Source: Branchiostoma floridae
Taxonomy: Eukaryota > Chordata > Leptocardii > Amphioxiformes > Branchiostomatidae
DNA: 64,000 bases
Reading direction: 5' to 3'
Assembly (NCBI RefSeq): GCF_000003815.2
Contig: NC_049985.1
Coordinates: 18,565,610 to 18,629,609 of the forward strand
Part shown: positions 31,357-41,627 of the stretch, piece after piece
How positions within the stretch are numbered: position 1 is the first letter of the stretch
How the letters are laid out: every line of letters begins with the position of its first letter
Notes under the pieces: generated by a model
The model's input: the letters and a program-made list of their open reading frames with translations, nothing else
Databases searched by the model: none
Told to the model about the DNA's origin: nothing
Translations under genes and position numbers: made by a program

Positions 31357-31881
31357 NNNNNNNNNNNNNNNNNNNNNNNNNNNNNNNNNNNNNNNNNNNN
31401 NNNNNNNNNNNNNNNNNNNNNNNNNNNNNNNNNNNNNNNNNNNNNNNNNNNNNNNNNNNNNNNNNNNNNNNNNNNNNNNNNNNNNNNNNNNNNNNNNNNN
31501 NNNNNNNNNNNNNNNNNNNNNNNNNNNNNNNNNNNNNNNNNNNNNNNNNNNNNNNNNNNNNNNNNNNNNNNNNNNNNNNNNNNNNNNNNNNNNNNNNNNN
31601 NNNNNNNNNNNNNNNNNNNNNNNNNNNNNNNNNNNNNNNNNNNNNNNNNNNNNNNNNNNNNNNNNNNNNNNNNNNNNNNNNNNNNNNNNNNNNNNNNNNN
31701 NNNNNNNNNNNNNNNNNNNNNNNNNNNNNNNNNNNNNNNNNNNNNNNNNNNNNNNNNNNNNNNNNNNNNNNNNNNNNNNNNNNNNNNNNNNNNNNNNNNN
31801 NNNNNNNNNNNNNNNNNNNNNNNNNNNNNNNNNNNNNNNNNNNNNNNNNNNNNNNNNNNNNNNNNNNNNNNNNNNNNNNNN
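31357..31881. other. Assembly gap (525 N)
   Basis: Largest gap of the window, in intergenic DNA. Confidence 1.
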
Positions 31882-32555
31882 CAGGTCCCATTTTCTTGTC
31901 CCTCAAACCACACAAATGGTCATGATATAAGATAGAATAATCAATATTACAAGTAGTGTTATGCACCGAAAGATTGAGCAATTTACAATAGTGTAGACTG
32001 ATCCCATAGTCCCTTAAGAGATGCAAAATAAATACATAATAATGTAATTTTTTGACGGATTTGCAGCCATTCACTTATTCCTCGCTTTTCTAATTGGCAG
32101 GCTATCATTGGTTGAACTGCTAATTATGATGGACAGTCTTTTGTTTGCCGCATTGAACTCGTTCTAGCTCTATCATGGCCGCCGCGTGAGAAAGGTGTAT
32201 TGAACATCATATTCTGGTTTTGTGTCATTTTCATCTAAAATAAGCAGTTGGACAATTAAGTAGTCTATTTTATTCATAAGCAAAGGTTGGAAAGTGGAAT
32301 AACAATTTGTTTCATATATAATTTGCATGATAACTAAACATGCCTATTAATGTTCTATTTATATAAGACATCTTATGTTTTATTTGCACATTCATTGCAA
32401 ACAGCATCTGGCAACTTTGTCACAAGGTTTGAAGATTTTTTTCTGAGAAATAACCCAAACAAAATATCTACAGTGCAGAAAGTAAAATATAACAAGAAAA
32501 GGGTCATATATCTATGACAACAATTATTGTATTCTATAAAAATAAGCATTTTTTG
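31882..32555. other. Intergenic; possible CZIB 3' UTR
   Basis: No exon recognised. AATAAA hexamers on the minus strand at 32393-32388 and 32273-32268 could serve the CZIB gene, about 490-610 bp beyond its stop. Confidence 0.4.
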
Positions 32556-32580
32556 GTCTTATGACCAGTCATAGGTCATA

Positions 32581-32795
32581 CTGTAAATGCATTTAAATTC
32601 GCAGGGATTTAAATTTGCGGGGATTTAATTTCGCGACAGTGGGAAAAGGGACTTTTCGTGGTGGTTTTAAGTTCGCAGTAGCACCATGCACTGTAGTCTC
32701 TTTCTGCCATGGTAAAATGTTTGCGGTGGTTTTAAGTTTGCGGTGAAGCGGCCACCACAAACATTAAACCACCACAAAAGTTTCTGCATTTACAG
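32581..32795. mobile_element. TA-flanked MITE, CTGTAAATG family, copy 2
   Basis: Ends CTGTAAATGC and GCATTTACAG, with interior TTCGCAG/TTTGCGGTGG words as at 5451, in reverse orientation. A ~57-bp host segment ending GTCTTATGACCAGTCATAGG TCATA is present on both sides (to 32580 and to 32858). It lies downstream of the CZIB stop. Confidence 0.85.
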
Positions 32796-32880
32796 CATTG
32801 TATCTATAAAAAAAAATTAAGCATTTCTTCATGGTCTTATGACCAGTCATAGGTCATAGTTCAAAGCGACGTCGCTACTT

Positions 32881-33216
32881 TCACGCTTTCACAAAGCGAT
32901 GCTCTAGTTCCGTGATTCCCACGGGATTTTGCGCGTTCTCGTCGTAGTCCATCCACTCTCCCTCCGTGAGCTCGACTTCGTCGAACTTCAGTCCCGATTC
33001 CGCTCCTTCCGCCACGAACCCCACCCTGGGGGAGAAATCCACGGGTTCAACCCCGCGGCACTCGAACACGACCATGGTTCGGAATTCCTCGGTGTTGTCG
33101 GCGCAGTACGGTTGGATGCTGTCCTGCAGGATGTCGAGGTTGTTCTCGCGCCCGCACAGTTTGCATTTGGAGACCAGGTTGGCGTGGCCGCGCCCTCCTT
33201 TCAGTGGGGTGGATTC
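32881..33216 (-). CDS. CZIB: CZIB (DUF866) CXXC zinc-binding protein, last exon
   Basis: A minus-strand exon of 336 nt (acceptor ttttccag at 33217-33218) encodes 111 residues and the stop. It begins ESTPLKGGRGHANLVSKCKL, has the CKLCGREN zinc-ligand pair, then VVFECRGVEPVDFSPRVGF, LTEGEWMDYDENAQNPVGI and ends RFVKA. This matches the C-terminal two thirds of CXXC-motif-containing zinc-binding protein (C1orf123/CZIB, about 160 residues). The N-terminal CxxC pair must lie in upstream exons to the right, which I could not find. That side holds a gap and a chain of insertions (mariner-like, LINE, piggyBac-like). GC content is high compared with its surroundings. Biochemical role is poorly known. 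Confidence 0.93.
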   Translation of the reverse strand, partial: ESTPLKGGRGHANLVSKCKLCGRENNLDILQDSIQPYCADNTEEFRTMVVFECRGVEPVDFSPRVGFVAEGAESGLKFDEVELTEGEWMDYDENAQNPVGITELEHRFVKA

Positions 33217-33400
33217 CTGGAAAACAATTGGTCACGACTTTAAAGATACTTGAAAATGTACTGTGGTTTGATTGGGCAAGCACTTTTTAAGCTTGAGTAG
33301 NNNNNNNNNNNNNNNNNNNNNNNNNNNNNNNNNNNNNNNNNNNNNNNNNNNNNNNNNNNNNNNNNNNNNNNNNNNNNNNNNNNNNNNNNNNNNNNNNNNN

Positions 33401-33531
33401 AAAACCACAATTAGTTCAGAGCTGTTTTTTGCACATGATCTATAGAGATATGAATTATTACACATACACAATTTCATCTAGATCAGACAACTAGAAGTGG
33501 GTCAGGACGATTACTTATTGAACGCCCCTCG
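33401..33531. mobile_element. Mariner-like element, right end (left end in gap or lost)
   Basis: The right terminus reads GATTACTTATTGAACGCCCC TCG followed by TA. The complementary ACGAGGGGCGTTCAATAAGT is a terminus familiar from mariner elements. It interrupts the reverse-transcriptase frame to its right at a TA. No transposase is visible; distance to the CZIB exon limits the element to about 300 bp. Confidence 0.7.
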
Positions 33532-33533
33532 TA

Positions 33534-34206
33534 GCTATGTGGGAGAGTTCTGAATTCAGAGTGGCTTCAATGTACCTAGTGTCATTACTGGAGCAAAAAA
33601 TTGCCGTATCATCAGCATAGAGACATACTTTGTTGGAGATACAGTCAGGTAGATCATTTATAAACACAATAAATAACAATGGCCCAAGGATTGACCCTTG
33701 TGGCACACCTACTGTCACTGGGAGATAATCAGATACACAACCGTCTAGAGACACTGTCTGCTTTCTATCAAATAGGTAATTTGTGAACCATTTGAGTTCT
33801 ACATCTTTAACCCCAATCCAGGACAGTTTCTTCAGTAACAGGCAATGATCTACTGTATCAAAAGCCTTTTTCAGGTCTAAAAACACAGCCCCCACTAGGT
33901 TTCCACTGTCAATGTTTTGATACACATGGTCAGTGACATCCAGTAAAGTAGTAGTAGTGGAATGACCTGGCCGGAACCCAGACTGCTGTTCAGAGAGAAT
34001 GCTGTGATGGTGGAGATATTCCAGGAACTGACCATGTACCTCTTTTTCAAAGGCTTTCATGATGACTGGAAGAACAGATATAGGCCTATAATTATTTGGA
34101 TCCTCTTTGTCCCCCCCTTTGTGTATTGGGGTCACCTTAGCTGTCTTCCATTCCTTAGGAATGATACCAGATGAGAGAGACAGATTAAATAAAAACTCAA
34201 GTTCAC
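33534..34206 (-). mobile_element. Non-LTR retrotransposon reverse transcriptase fragment (CR1/jockey-like)
   Basis: The minus strand is open from about 34206 to 33534. It encodes the fingers and palm of a reverse transcriptase: SSGIIPKEWKTAKVTPIHKG, NNYRPISVLPVIMKAFEK, QQSGFRPGHST, AVFLDLKKAFDTVDH, GVPQGSILGPLLFIVFINDL and the catalytic YADD. It stops at LNSELSHIA where mariner-like sequence begins, and is also cut at its 5' side, so it is a dead internal fragment. It lies in the presumed intron of the minus-strand CZIB gene, same orientation. Confidence 0.93.
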
Positions 34207-34743
34207 CTCACCACGGGGTAACCTATATGAAGGAGCTTTGTTCATATTGATGATTGCTTGTTTCTTTCAAATCTCGACCTTTTCATTTGGAACCTAAATT
34301 CGCTATTTGGCACATTTCAATGATAACTAGCCGTGAAAGAACATAAATGAAGAATCTATTTATAAGATGTCTTATATATAATCTTAACAAAGGCAACGAT
34401 TTTTGGCGAAACGTTTTTTATTCGCAGGCTCGCATAGGTTTTGGGGTTCCCAGAGGATATCATTTGTATGACATTAAATGGTCTGGAGTAGCGTCCGCAG
34501 TGTCTTTAAAGCTAAGGGCACAACCCGCCGTACGTTCAATTTGTCCGTACATTGTAGGTTTTTTTGGGGGGGAGGGGGAGACCACGCCCGCCACGTATTT
34601 CTGAAAACGTTCCGGCTGTACATGGCAGGTACTGGCACGTACAATCCGCAGCCCGATGGCACACAAAGTTTTGCCTGCATGTTAAGTTCTACGGCGTGTC
34701 TGTGTGCTCCAAAACCCGTCAGATTCCCGTACTTACCACTTAA

Positions 34744-35779
34744 CCCTATTCAGACCGGGCTTTTTTGGTCATCCCTGGACCGGGGGGGGGGGGGCTTTTG
34801 AGGCCCTCCACTTCTAAGTCCTATAACTCTAAAACGACGTGCCGTAGGGCCACCAAATTTTCAGGACATGATTTCGACATAATATCTGACAAGTATTTGA
34901 CGTTTGACGTTACGTTGACGTAAGATGACGTAATTATGACGTCATCAATTTGATTACATTGGCCAAACCCATGAAAATTGGGTATTCTCAGAAAACGTCA
35001 AGTTATGCTGCAAAAATGTAACAATAAGTGCAGATAACAGAATAATAATGTTTATTGCGACTTGCGTTGCCAATATCAACATCAATGACNNNNNNNNNNN
35101 NNNNNNNNNNNNNNNNNNNNNNNNNNNNNNNNNNNNNNNNNNNNNNNNNNNNNNNNNNNNNNNNNNNNNNNNNNNNNNNNNNNNNNNNNCTAGTCTCTCA
35201 GTTTAACAGATACGAGTTGGGCTCCGCCATATCATATCCACCACCTTGAATTTTTAAAATGTACTTTTTTTGCAACAAATAATCACAAAGGGCAATGGAA
35301 ATAGACTAAATTCATTCATTTAGATGGTTTTTGATGAAAAAATGCCAGGTAGTTACAAATTTTAAGGGATAATTAGCTTGTTATTCTTGATTTGGCCATT
35401 CGGTCCGCCATCTTGGATTTTGGGCTGATGACGTCATCAAATTAGCATAATTTATGCATATATAATCATGAAAGATATGCTGAATAATATAAGATTTTAT
35501 TTATGTAACAAAATCGCAGTAATATAGCAAATAAATGTGAAAAATACATAGTTAGAACCAAAAATAGTGATTTTTGGCAAAACTGCCTGTCAACAAACGG
35601 TTGCCATGGCAACAAAAAAAAATGGAAAATTTGTCAAACTTCGTAAAATTGTTGCCAACAATATTTTAGGAAAACTCACCAAATTTGGTGGCTCTAGCGT
35701 AAGCCGTTCTGGCGTTATAGGACATCGAAGTTAGCGCGGGCCTCAAAAGCCCCCCCCCCCCCCCCCGGTCTGAATAGGG
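34744..35779. mobile_element. piggyBac-like non-autonomous element (TTAA flanks)
   Basis: Inverted ends CCCTATTCAGACCGGG and CCCGGTCTGAATAGGG are bounded on both sides by TTAA (34740-34743, 35780-35783). Subterminal poly-G and poly-C runs (34784-34795, about 35751-35766) and GCCACCAAATTT/AAATTTGGTGGC add to the symmetry. A 100-N gap (35090-35189) lies inside. TTAA duplication plus CCC-initial ends is the piggyBac signature. Confidence 0.85.
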
Positions 35780-35895
35780 TTAAGTATCCCAAAAGATTGC
35801 CCACAAATTCGCATGGAGCTACAGACTTAACCGACCGGCGTGTTAGTTGCTCTACTTTCAACCGAGTTGTGATTGTTGATGTAAAATCTCAAAGT

Positions 35896-36125
35896 GATTT
35901 CCGCTTCACAACTGTGAATACGATAAACATTGCTGTTAACATACCTCTTGACATTCACTGACCAAATTACATTTTAGCCGAGTCACTCGTGGTCAAATTA
36001 GTCACTTTAGAGTCCACAATGGTCACAGATTTCCGCTTCTTAAATGTGCATGCTTTTAACATACCTCTTTACATTCACTGACAAAATTACATCTTCGCCG
36101 AGTCTCTCGAGGCCATGGCCAAAAT
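35896..36125. repeat. Diverged tandem duplication
   Basis: GATTTCCGCTTC..AACATACCTCTT.ACATTCACTGAC.AAATTACAT..GCCGAGTC.CTCG occurs twice about 130 bp apart, a few hundred bases upstream of the small membrane-protein gene. Confidence 0.75.
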
Positions 36126-36463
36126 AAGCGCACAATGCCCCAATAGTCACAGCGTCTGCTTGGTAATAAAACTAGAGTTTGGAAACCGCATGCCTATCAT
36201 AATGTGTTTGGTAGTTTAATGCCACGGACATTTTCCAATTTCCAACCGCACTCACGGCAATCCCTGTAAGCTGTAGCGGCTTTTTCGGACAACGAGTATG
36301 TTTCTCACGCCTATGAATCAGAGTATTAACAATTAGGTAAAAACATCTATTTCTAACGTCCTTGTTATTACCAATGATTACTCAGTTTTCACTTCATTGT
36401 CAACCTGCGTGTATCTAAGCTTAGCAGCGAGCTCGCTTGAACAGAGCAGAACGGAGAGAAGAC

Positions 36464-37799
36464 ATGAACACGGTACTGTCGACACTCTGTCTCTCAATCT
36501 TCTTTCTGGGTGTACCAGTTAGTGGTGGAGGTGAGTGCTAGTATGTCATCTAATGTAGTCTCCAAGCAGACCCTACGTTGCCTTAGATAGTATCAAAGCT
36601 GGCAAAGGAATATAGCTAGCCGGCACCCCATTTGACTCCCTTTGGCCGGTTTGACTCTCTTTGGCCGGCTACATTCCTTTGCCAGCGCTAGCTTTGATAC
36701 GTGTACTACCTCTAAGGCACCGTAGGGTCTGCTTGGAGACTAATCTCTGTACCCTTCCCAAAGTGCTAGTGACCGCATAGTACATCCCCACGTGTAGATA
36801 TTGTTCAAGATTTAATTGTGAAATCAAACTAGCAGACAGCAGAGTGATACATCTAAGACTGACTACTGTTGATTTCTACAACTAGATTCAGATTTTATTT
36901 GCTATGACACAGCAGTCACACGAGAGATATTCTGTATCATCTAAATTGCGTCAATGATCACAGAGCATCTATCAGTAATAAAATCCAGGTACAAACATCA
37001 TAAAACTTTTAGTTATCAATTTAGACTAAAAACCTAAAACAAGCTAATTAAAACGTTACTGATGCAGAGACAGTGAGCGTTTAGGGGTGAGTTACAATCT
37101 CACTGCGGGTCAAGATTATAGAATGTTATCACAAAGAATGTTATCAAGTGCTAAGCTTCCAGGTAAGAGGAAAATTAAAAAGTACTGAGATGGCCCCGGC
37201 GCTATTTTTTCAAGGATCAATGGAGAATAGTGGCCTCTGAAAACACAGTCAAAATACTAAACTGTGCTAGTATAATTTTTTTGGCCTTTGTTTCTGCCTT
37301 TCCTTTGGTATACAATCATGTAGATACTTTCTGGAATAATTTCGACATACATGTGTATTTCTTTATGATTTGTAACTCATTGTAAATATTTCATCATGTG
37401 TGTCGTCATGGTTTTCACGTCATGTTTTTTTAACTTATTTCATTCATTAAATTTGTATCTTAATTGTTAATTTTAATTTTCCCTACTTTGTGGGGGGGGG
37501 GAACACATAGCCTTTTGCACACAAACACACGTGTTTTTTTTTCTGTAATGTTTTTTTTTTCATTTGTATGACAATATATGCAAAATAGACAAATCACCAA
37601 AATGTTTCCTTTTGCAGAAAGGAAGACTACTAGAACTACGGGTACGTGGTACAAGGACCCTCTTAACCTGGTCTGCCTAGGCTGTGCTGTGGGTATCATC
37701 TCTTTGGTGATGCTTGGCTACTGGGGTCACAGACGCAAACACCAAAACAGACAAGTGGCTCAAGCCCCACAGGATGAAGGTAAAGAAGAACCAGCTTAA
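36464..37799 (+). CDS. Small single-pass type I membrane protein (82 residues)
   Basis: Two exons, 36464-36530 and 37618-37799, joined in phase 1 with a perfect donor (gag|gtgagt) and acceptor (ttttgcag). Exon 1 encodes a textbook signal peptide, MNTVLSTLCLSIFFLGVPVS. After cleavage, about 17 residues rich in Thr, Arg and Lys (ERKTTRTTGTWYKDP) precede a transmembrane helix, LNLVCLGCAVGIISLVMLGY, with two Cys. A basic then acidic tail follows (GHRRKHQNRQVAQAPQDEGK..). The stop is TAA at 37797. A possible donor (GAAG|gtaaag) at 37780 would allow a longer tail in other transcripts. I know no family for it. The coding part is compositionally distinct from the AT-rich DNA around it. Confidence 0.72.
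36556..36742. mobile_element. Palindromic MITE, TAGTCTCCAAGCAGACCCTA
   Basis: Arms TAGTCTCCAAGCAGACCCTA and TAGGGTCTGCTTGGAGACTA, followed inwards by CAAAGCTGGCAAAGGAATAT and its complement. It sits 25 bp after the donor of the membrane-protein gene. Confidence 0.88.
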
Positions 37800-40371
37800 C
37801 CACAAGGCAAATGTGTCAAAACAAGTGAAATATATTGAACAGCTAGCATGTTAGATTACATAGAGTCATTACTATAAGAGGATGTCCATCAATAGGAAAA
37901 TTCTTCAATCACTGACTCTTGAGAACACGTACGTAGGTAAATACAAAATTTTATTTGATCATTGTCTTTTACATGACTGATGAACTTCTTCAATTCTTGA
38001 TGTCCACATTTAGTTTCATGATTGAGGTGATTTCTCTTTTACACTGTCAATTATGGAGGCTGCCACATGTATAATGCAATAAGGCTTTGTGTCAACGTTT
38101 GCAGTGTTTAAATGTAGGTAATCAAATATATCTGATGTCATGTTACAGATGATTACGTAAACATAGAGACGCTTTTCATTTGTATCCTTCAACGATTGCA
38201 GTAATTTTTGGCGGTAAAGGTTGTATTATGTTGTTTGAGTGACAAGTCGTAAATAATTTTTGTTCTGGCACTGGGTTTGCCTTTTTGTAAATTGACTTTT
38301 AGAACAGTCCAGTTTTGCATGTGGTAGGAGGTGTGTGAAATATGCAGTGTTTGCTCACAAATGTTGCCTGTCTAGTTATCACAAATATCACATTTTTATG
38401 AATTGCATTTGGCTTAACCATTATATATGATAGCTTTGTGTCGATATCATACATTACAATGCACACGGGTCTTAGTGTACATTAATGACAATGAGTAAAA
38501 GAAATCACAGTAGATATTAGATTTTGAGAAAAAAATTACACTGAAAAAATTGTCGCTCCTGTTGTTCTTTTTAGAATAGAGTGTTATCTTTCACAGTAGC
38601 AAATTAGCTACATTAATGTATATTTTAATGCATTTCTTATTTATTAGTGTTTCATAAAAATTATGATACACTGTATACAACTAGTACTTCACAAGGAAAA
38701 TGCTATTCACGTGGCCCAATAAGGTTAACGCAGCTATTTGAATACATATAAGGAACACCAAGACTAATATCTACGCGCAGTTGTTTATACAGAGCAATGA
38801 TAAAGAGTTTTATGTAAGATGACTAATCGCTATGCATATGGCACTTTTGCTTAGTAGTTTCATTCTTGACAAACTAGTATTATATAGTAATACATAATAC
38901 AGAGCTAACATCAATTTTGTCAATACGATTCCTTTTTAGAAAAGCAGTAGAGATGTATTGGTCTATGTACAAGGAAATTGCATCAGGATATGACATAAGT
39001 AAATTGAAAGTCTCTGAGCTTGCCTAGACGCTTTTTCAAGTCCAGTTGTCTGTAAAATAGTTCTTAAAATAGAATAATGACTTTTGCATTAGATATATTA
39101 CTACAGGTTCGTTAAGACTACTAAAACGGCGTTCAAAGCACAAAAAGATTTGCTTCTAAGACAGAGAAAAACGATTTTGAGGATAAAATACTCTAATAAA
39201 TATAGAGGAAAGACTAAAACAAATTATAATTGTGATCTTGTCAGAAATAAATTAACACAATCATTAAGCTGGGAAGTTTAATTCCCAAATAGGGCATATA
39301 ACTGCTTTGTGGCGGACATTTGATGCTTTCGCGCTTTACATTGGAAGCAAATACAGAACAAAAATATATTTTATTGCTTTTTTTTCTATTTTTTTCTTCC
39401 TTTTTTAAATCTTGTGGACAAATTTTCGTCCATTGAGAAATTAAATAATGAATAAGGAAAAATATGTCACAGCAAGGAACACTTTCTTAATTTTCGTAAC
39501 TTCTTTTTTTGTGTGTATAAAGATCATTTGTCTTGTTATATTAAAAGATATAAGAATTTTGCCTCAAGAAACATGCTGCAAGAACAAAATACTTGAGAAA
39601 GAGATTCTTTTCATGCAGGAAGTTCTATTCTTTTGACAATATTTTCCGCGTATAAGAAGAAACAAGAAAAATAAGAACATTCTTTTATTTTTTGGAGTAT
39701 AATCCAAAATGCATACTAGTATGTTGGAAAAGAATTAAAGTTCCAATCACATGTAGCTACGGACGGTTGATTTTCGTAGCTTTTAGCTAAGTTTCATGGA
39801 TTGGTCCATAGGCTTTCATTGCCTTTTCCGTCATATACCGATTTGTTATCTGGTACAGCAGTCATAAAATATTCGGCATATAAGATTTAAAGACGTCAGT
39901 AGACGGTATTATATGTCTCCAGTATGCACATATGCCACTTGGCAATTCTACGATGTCATTTTTTAGATAGATTTATTTGTACCAAAATCAAAAGGCACAT
40001 GTCACTGTCCAAATTGAAATACTTTGCGAAATTTTTGTGTCCGTCCAATTTCATCCGTGTCGCAGCCAATCCACATCACATTCCAGTTTGTCTGGGTATT
40101 TCACGGATTGGCAGATCTCAAAAATGAAAAAAATTGAATACATGAACAAAATAATTTGTTATTGGAAATCATATGCTGTCACAATCCATTTCCATAACGC
40201 TTGCTTGCTACCATTGTGTGATTTCTTTAAGGATTAGGGGATTTCTCGATTAAGCCAATTAAAACAATTAATGACGTCATAATTACGTCATAATACGTCA
40301 GAATTATGACAAAATTTCAGAACTTACAAAACATAATGATCACGTTGCCCCCTGCAAATTTGGAGATCGTA
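37800..40371. other. AT-rich intergenic region
   Basis: No gene or clear repeat. It could include the 3' UTR of the membrane-protein gene. Confidence 0.5.
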
Positions 40372-40471
40372 NNNNNNNNNNNNNNNNNNNNNNNNNNNNN
40401 NNNNNNNNNNNNNNNNNNNNNNNNNNNNNNNNNNNNNNNNNNNNNNNNNNNNNNNNNNNNNNNNNNNNNNN
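40372..40471. other. Assembly gap (100 N)
   Basis: Adjacent to a repeat shared with 62313-62374. Confidence 1.
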
Positions 40472-40479
40472 GAAATATT

Positions 40480-40546
40480 CACCCGATACTGTTGTCATTA
40501 GCGTTTCTTGTCGTTAAAAATGGGAAATTATTAGGCGATAGTGTCG
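40480..40546 (+). repeat. Repeat shared with 62313-62374 (inverted)
   Basis: About 62 bp (CTGTTGTCATTAGCGTTTCT to GGCGATAGTGTCGG) recur as reverse complement at 62313-62374. Both copies lie at the edge of an N gap, suggesting a repetitive element the assembler could not resolve. Confidence 0.85.
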
Positions 40547-40704
40547 GGTATAGATTACGATCCAATGTTCCAGATCGCTGTCATTAACGAGAGTTGTCGG
40601 TGGTAGACTAAGAGGGAGCTGCCGCGCAATGCCGCGCAATGCGTGATGGGAGTCGAGCAGACCAGCTGATCAGCATGATCAAAATGGCGGCCTTTTCGTA
40701 GCGA

Positions 40705-40840
40705 TAGCCCGGTATCCAGCCGTATATAGCTCCTGTTCTCTCCGTATCATAGCTCCCGAGCACTGTCCCGAGTCTCTTCTGTTCTCTCCGCAAATGGCAG
40801 GCGAGACTTGAGAGCTACAATATGGCTGGATACCAGGCTA
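40705..40840. mobile_element. MITE, TAGCC(C/T)GGTATCCAGCC family
   Basis: Ends TAGCCCGGTATCCAGCCGTA and TATGGCTGGATACCAGGCTA, with inner AGCTCC../..GAGAGCT and two copies of TCTTCTGTTCTCTCCG-type words. Confidence 0.85.
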
Positions 40841-40989
40841 GATGTAGCCTTATGTGCGATGTAAAAGCAAGTACCCGTACAACGGTCGTTTATATAATTT
40901 TTCAAAAGATTATGGTTAGCATCTGTGAAGATAACACCACATTGATACTGATAGGAGCCATAGTTTTGATAGTTGCTTGGTGGCACGAG

Positions 40990-41069
40990 GTAGATTCACA
41001 GCGGTAACCAGAAAATCTCGGCGTACAATTACGGCTGTCAACGTAACGCTCCCGGCTCCAGCCTTACAG
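40990..41069 (+). other. Possible noncoding first exon (donor at 41069/41070)
   Basis: A relatively GC-rich stretch ends CCAGCCTTACAG then gtgagtta, a strong donor, after sequence with no long frame. It could be a 5' UTR exon of a plus-strand transcript ending near 46080. Speculative. Confidence 0.25.
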
Positions 41070-41440
41070 GTGAGTTATAACGTTTACATCATCATCACAA
41101 TTAATGCACAGTGTGGCTGTGTCTCTAGAATTGAACTCTTGTTTTCCTTATAATGATCGCCGTGAAGATGTCACTGAAGATAAACATTGTTTTAATTAAA
41201 GTAAGCTCCCATATATAAACTAGACCGTCAGTATTATGTGTCATATAATTTGTTACGGTTATAATATTTAGTACTTATGTTACGAGTGCACTGTGACTTT
41301 TTTGTTGTTGAGAAATTGACAAGATTATTAACTTAAAAAAAGTCTTTAGATTCTATTGGTTAGTCTATATGAAAGATATATCAGCTACAATTTACAATAT
41401 GCAGAATGTAGTATTTCTAATTTGTTTACCTGCCCCTTAC

Positions 41441-41627
41441 CTGTAAATGCAGAAATGTTCGCGGTGGATTTATGTTTGCAGTTTTTGTGGTGGCCACTTC
41501 GCGAATTTAAAACCACCGCAAACATTTTTTCATGGCATGGTGCTACAGCGAACTTTAAACCACAGCGAAATGTCCTTTTCCCTGCTACCACGAAATTAAA
41601 TCCCAGTAAACTTAAAGGCATGTACAA
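41441..41627. mobile_element. TA-flank-type MITE, CTGTAAATG family, copy 3 (decayed)
   Basis: Left end CTGTAAATGCAGAAATGTTC identical in type to 5451. The right end is degraded (AGGCATGTACA). CACCGCAAACATT and TTCGCGGTGG words are retained. Confidence 0.8.

Noticed and set aside
40822-41007. Membrane-helix-like frame ..TTLILIGAIVLIVAWW..
   Set aside because: It begins inside a MITE end, has no splice partner, and the hydrophobic stretch is AT-rich; kept only as a possible noncoding exon nearby.
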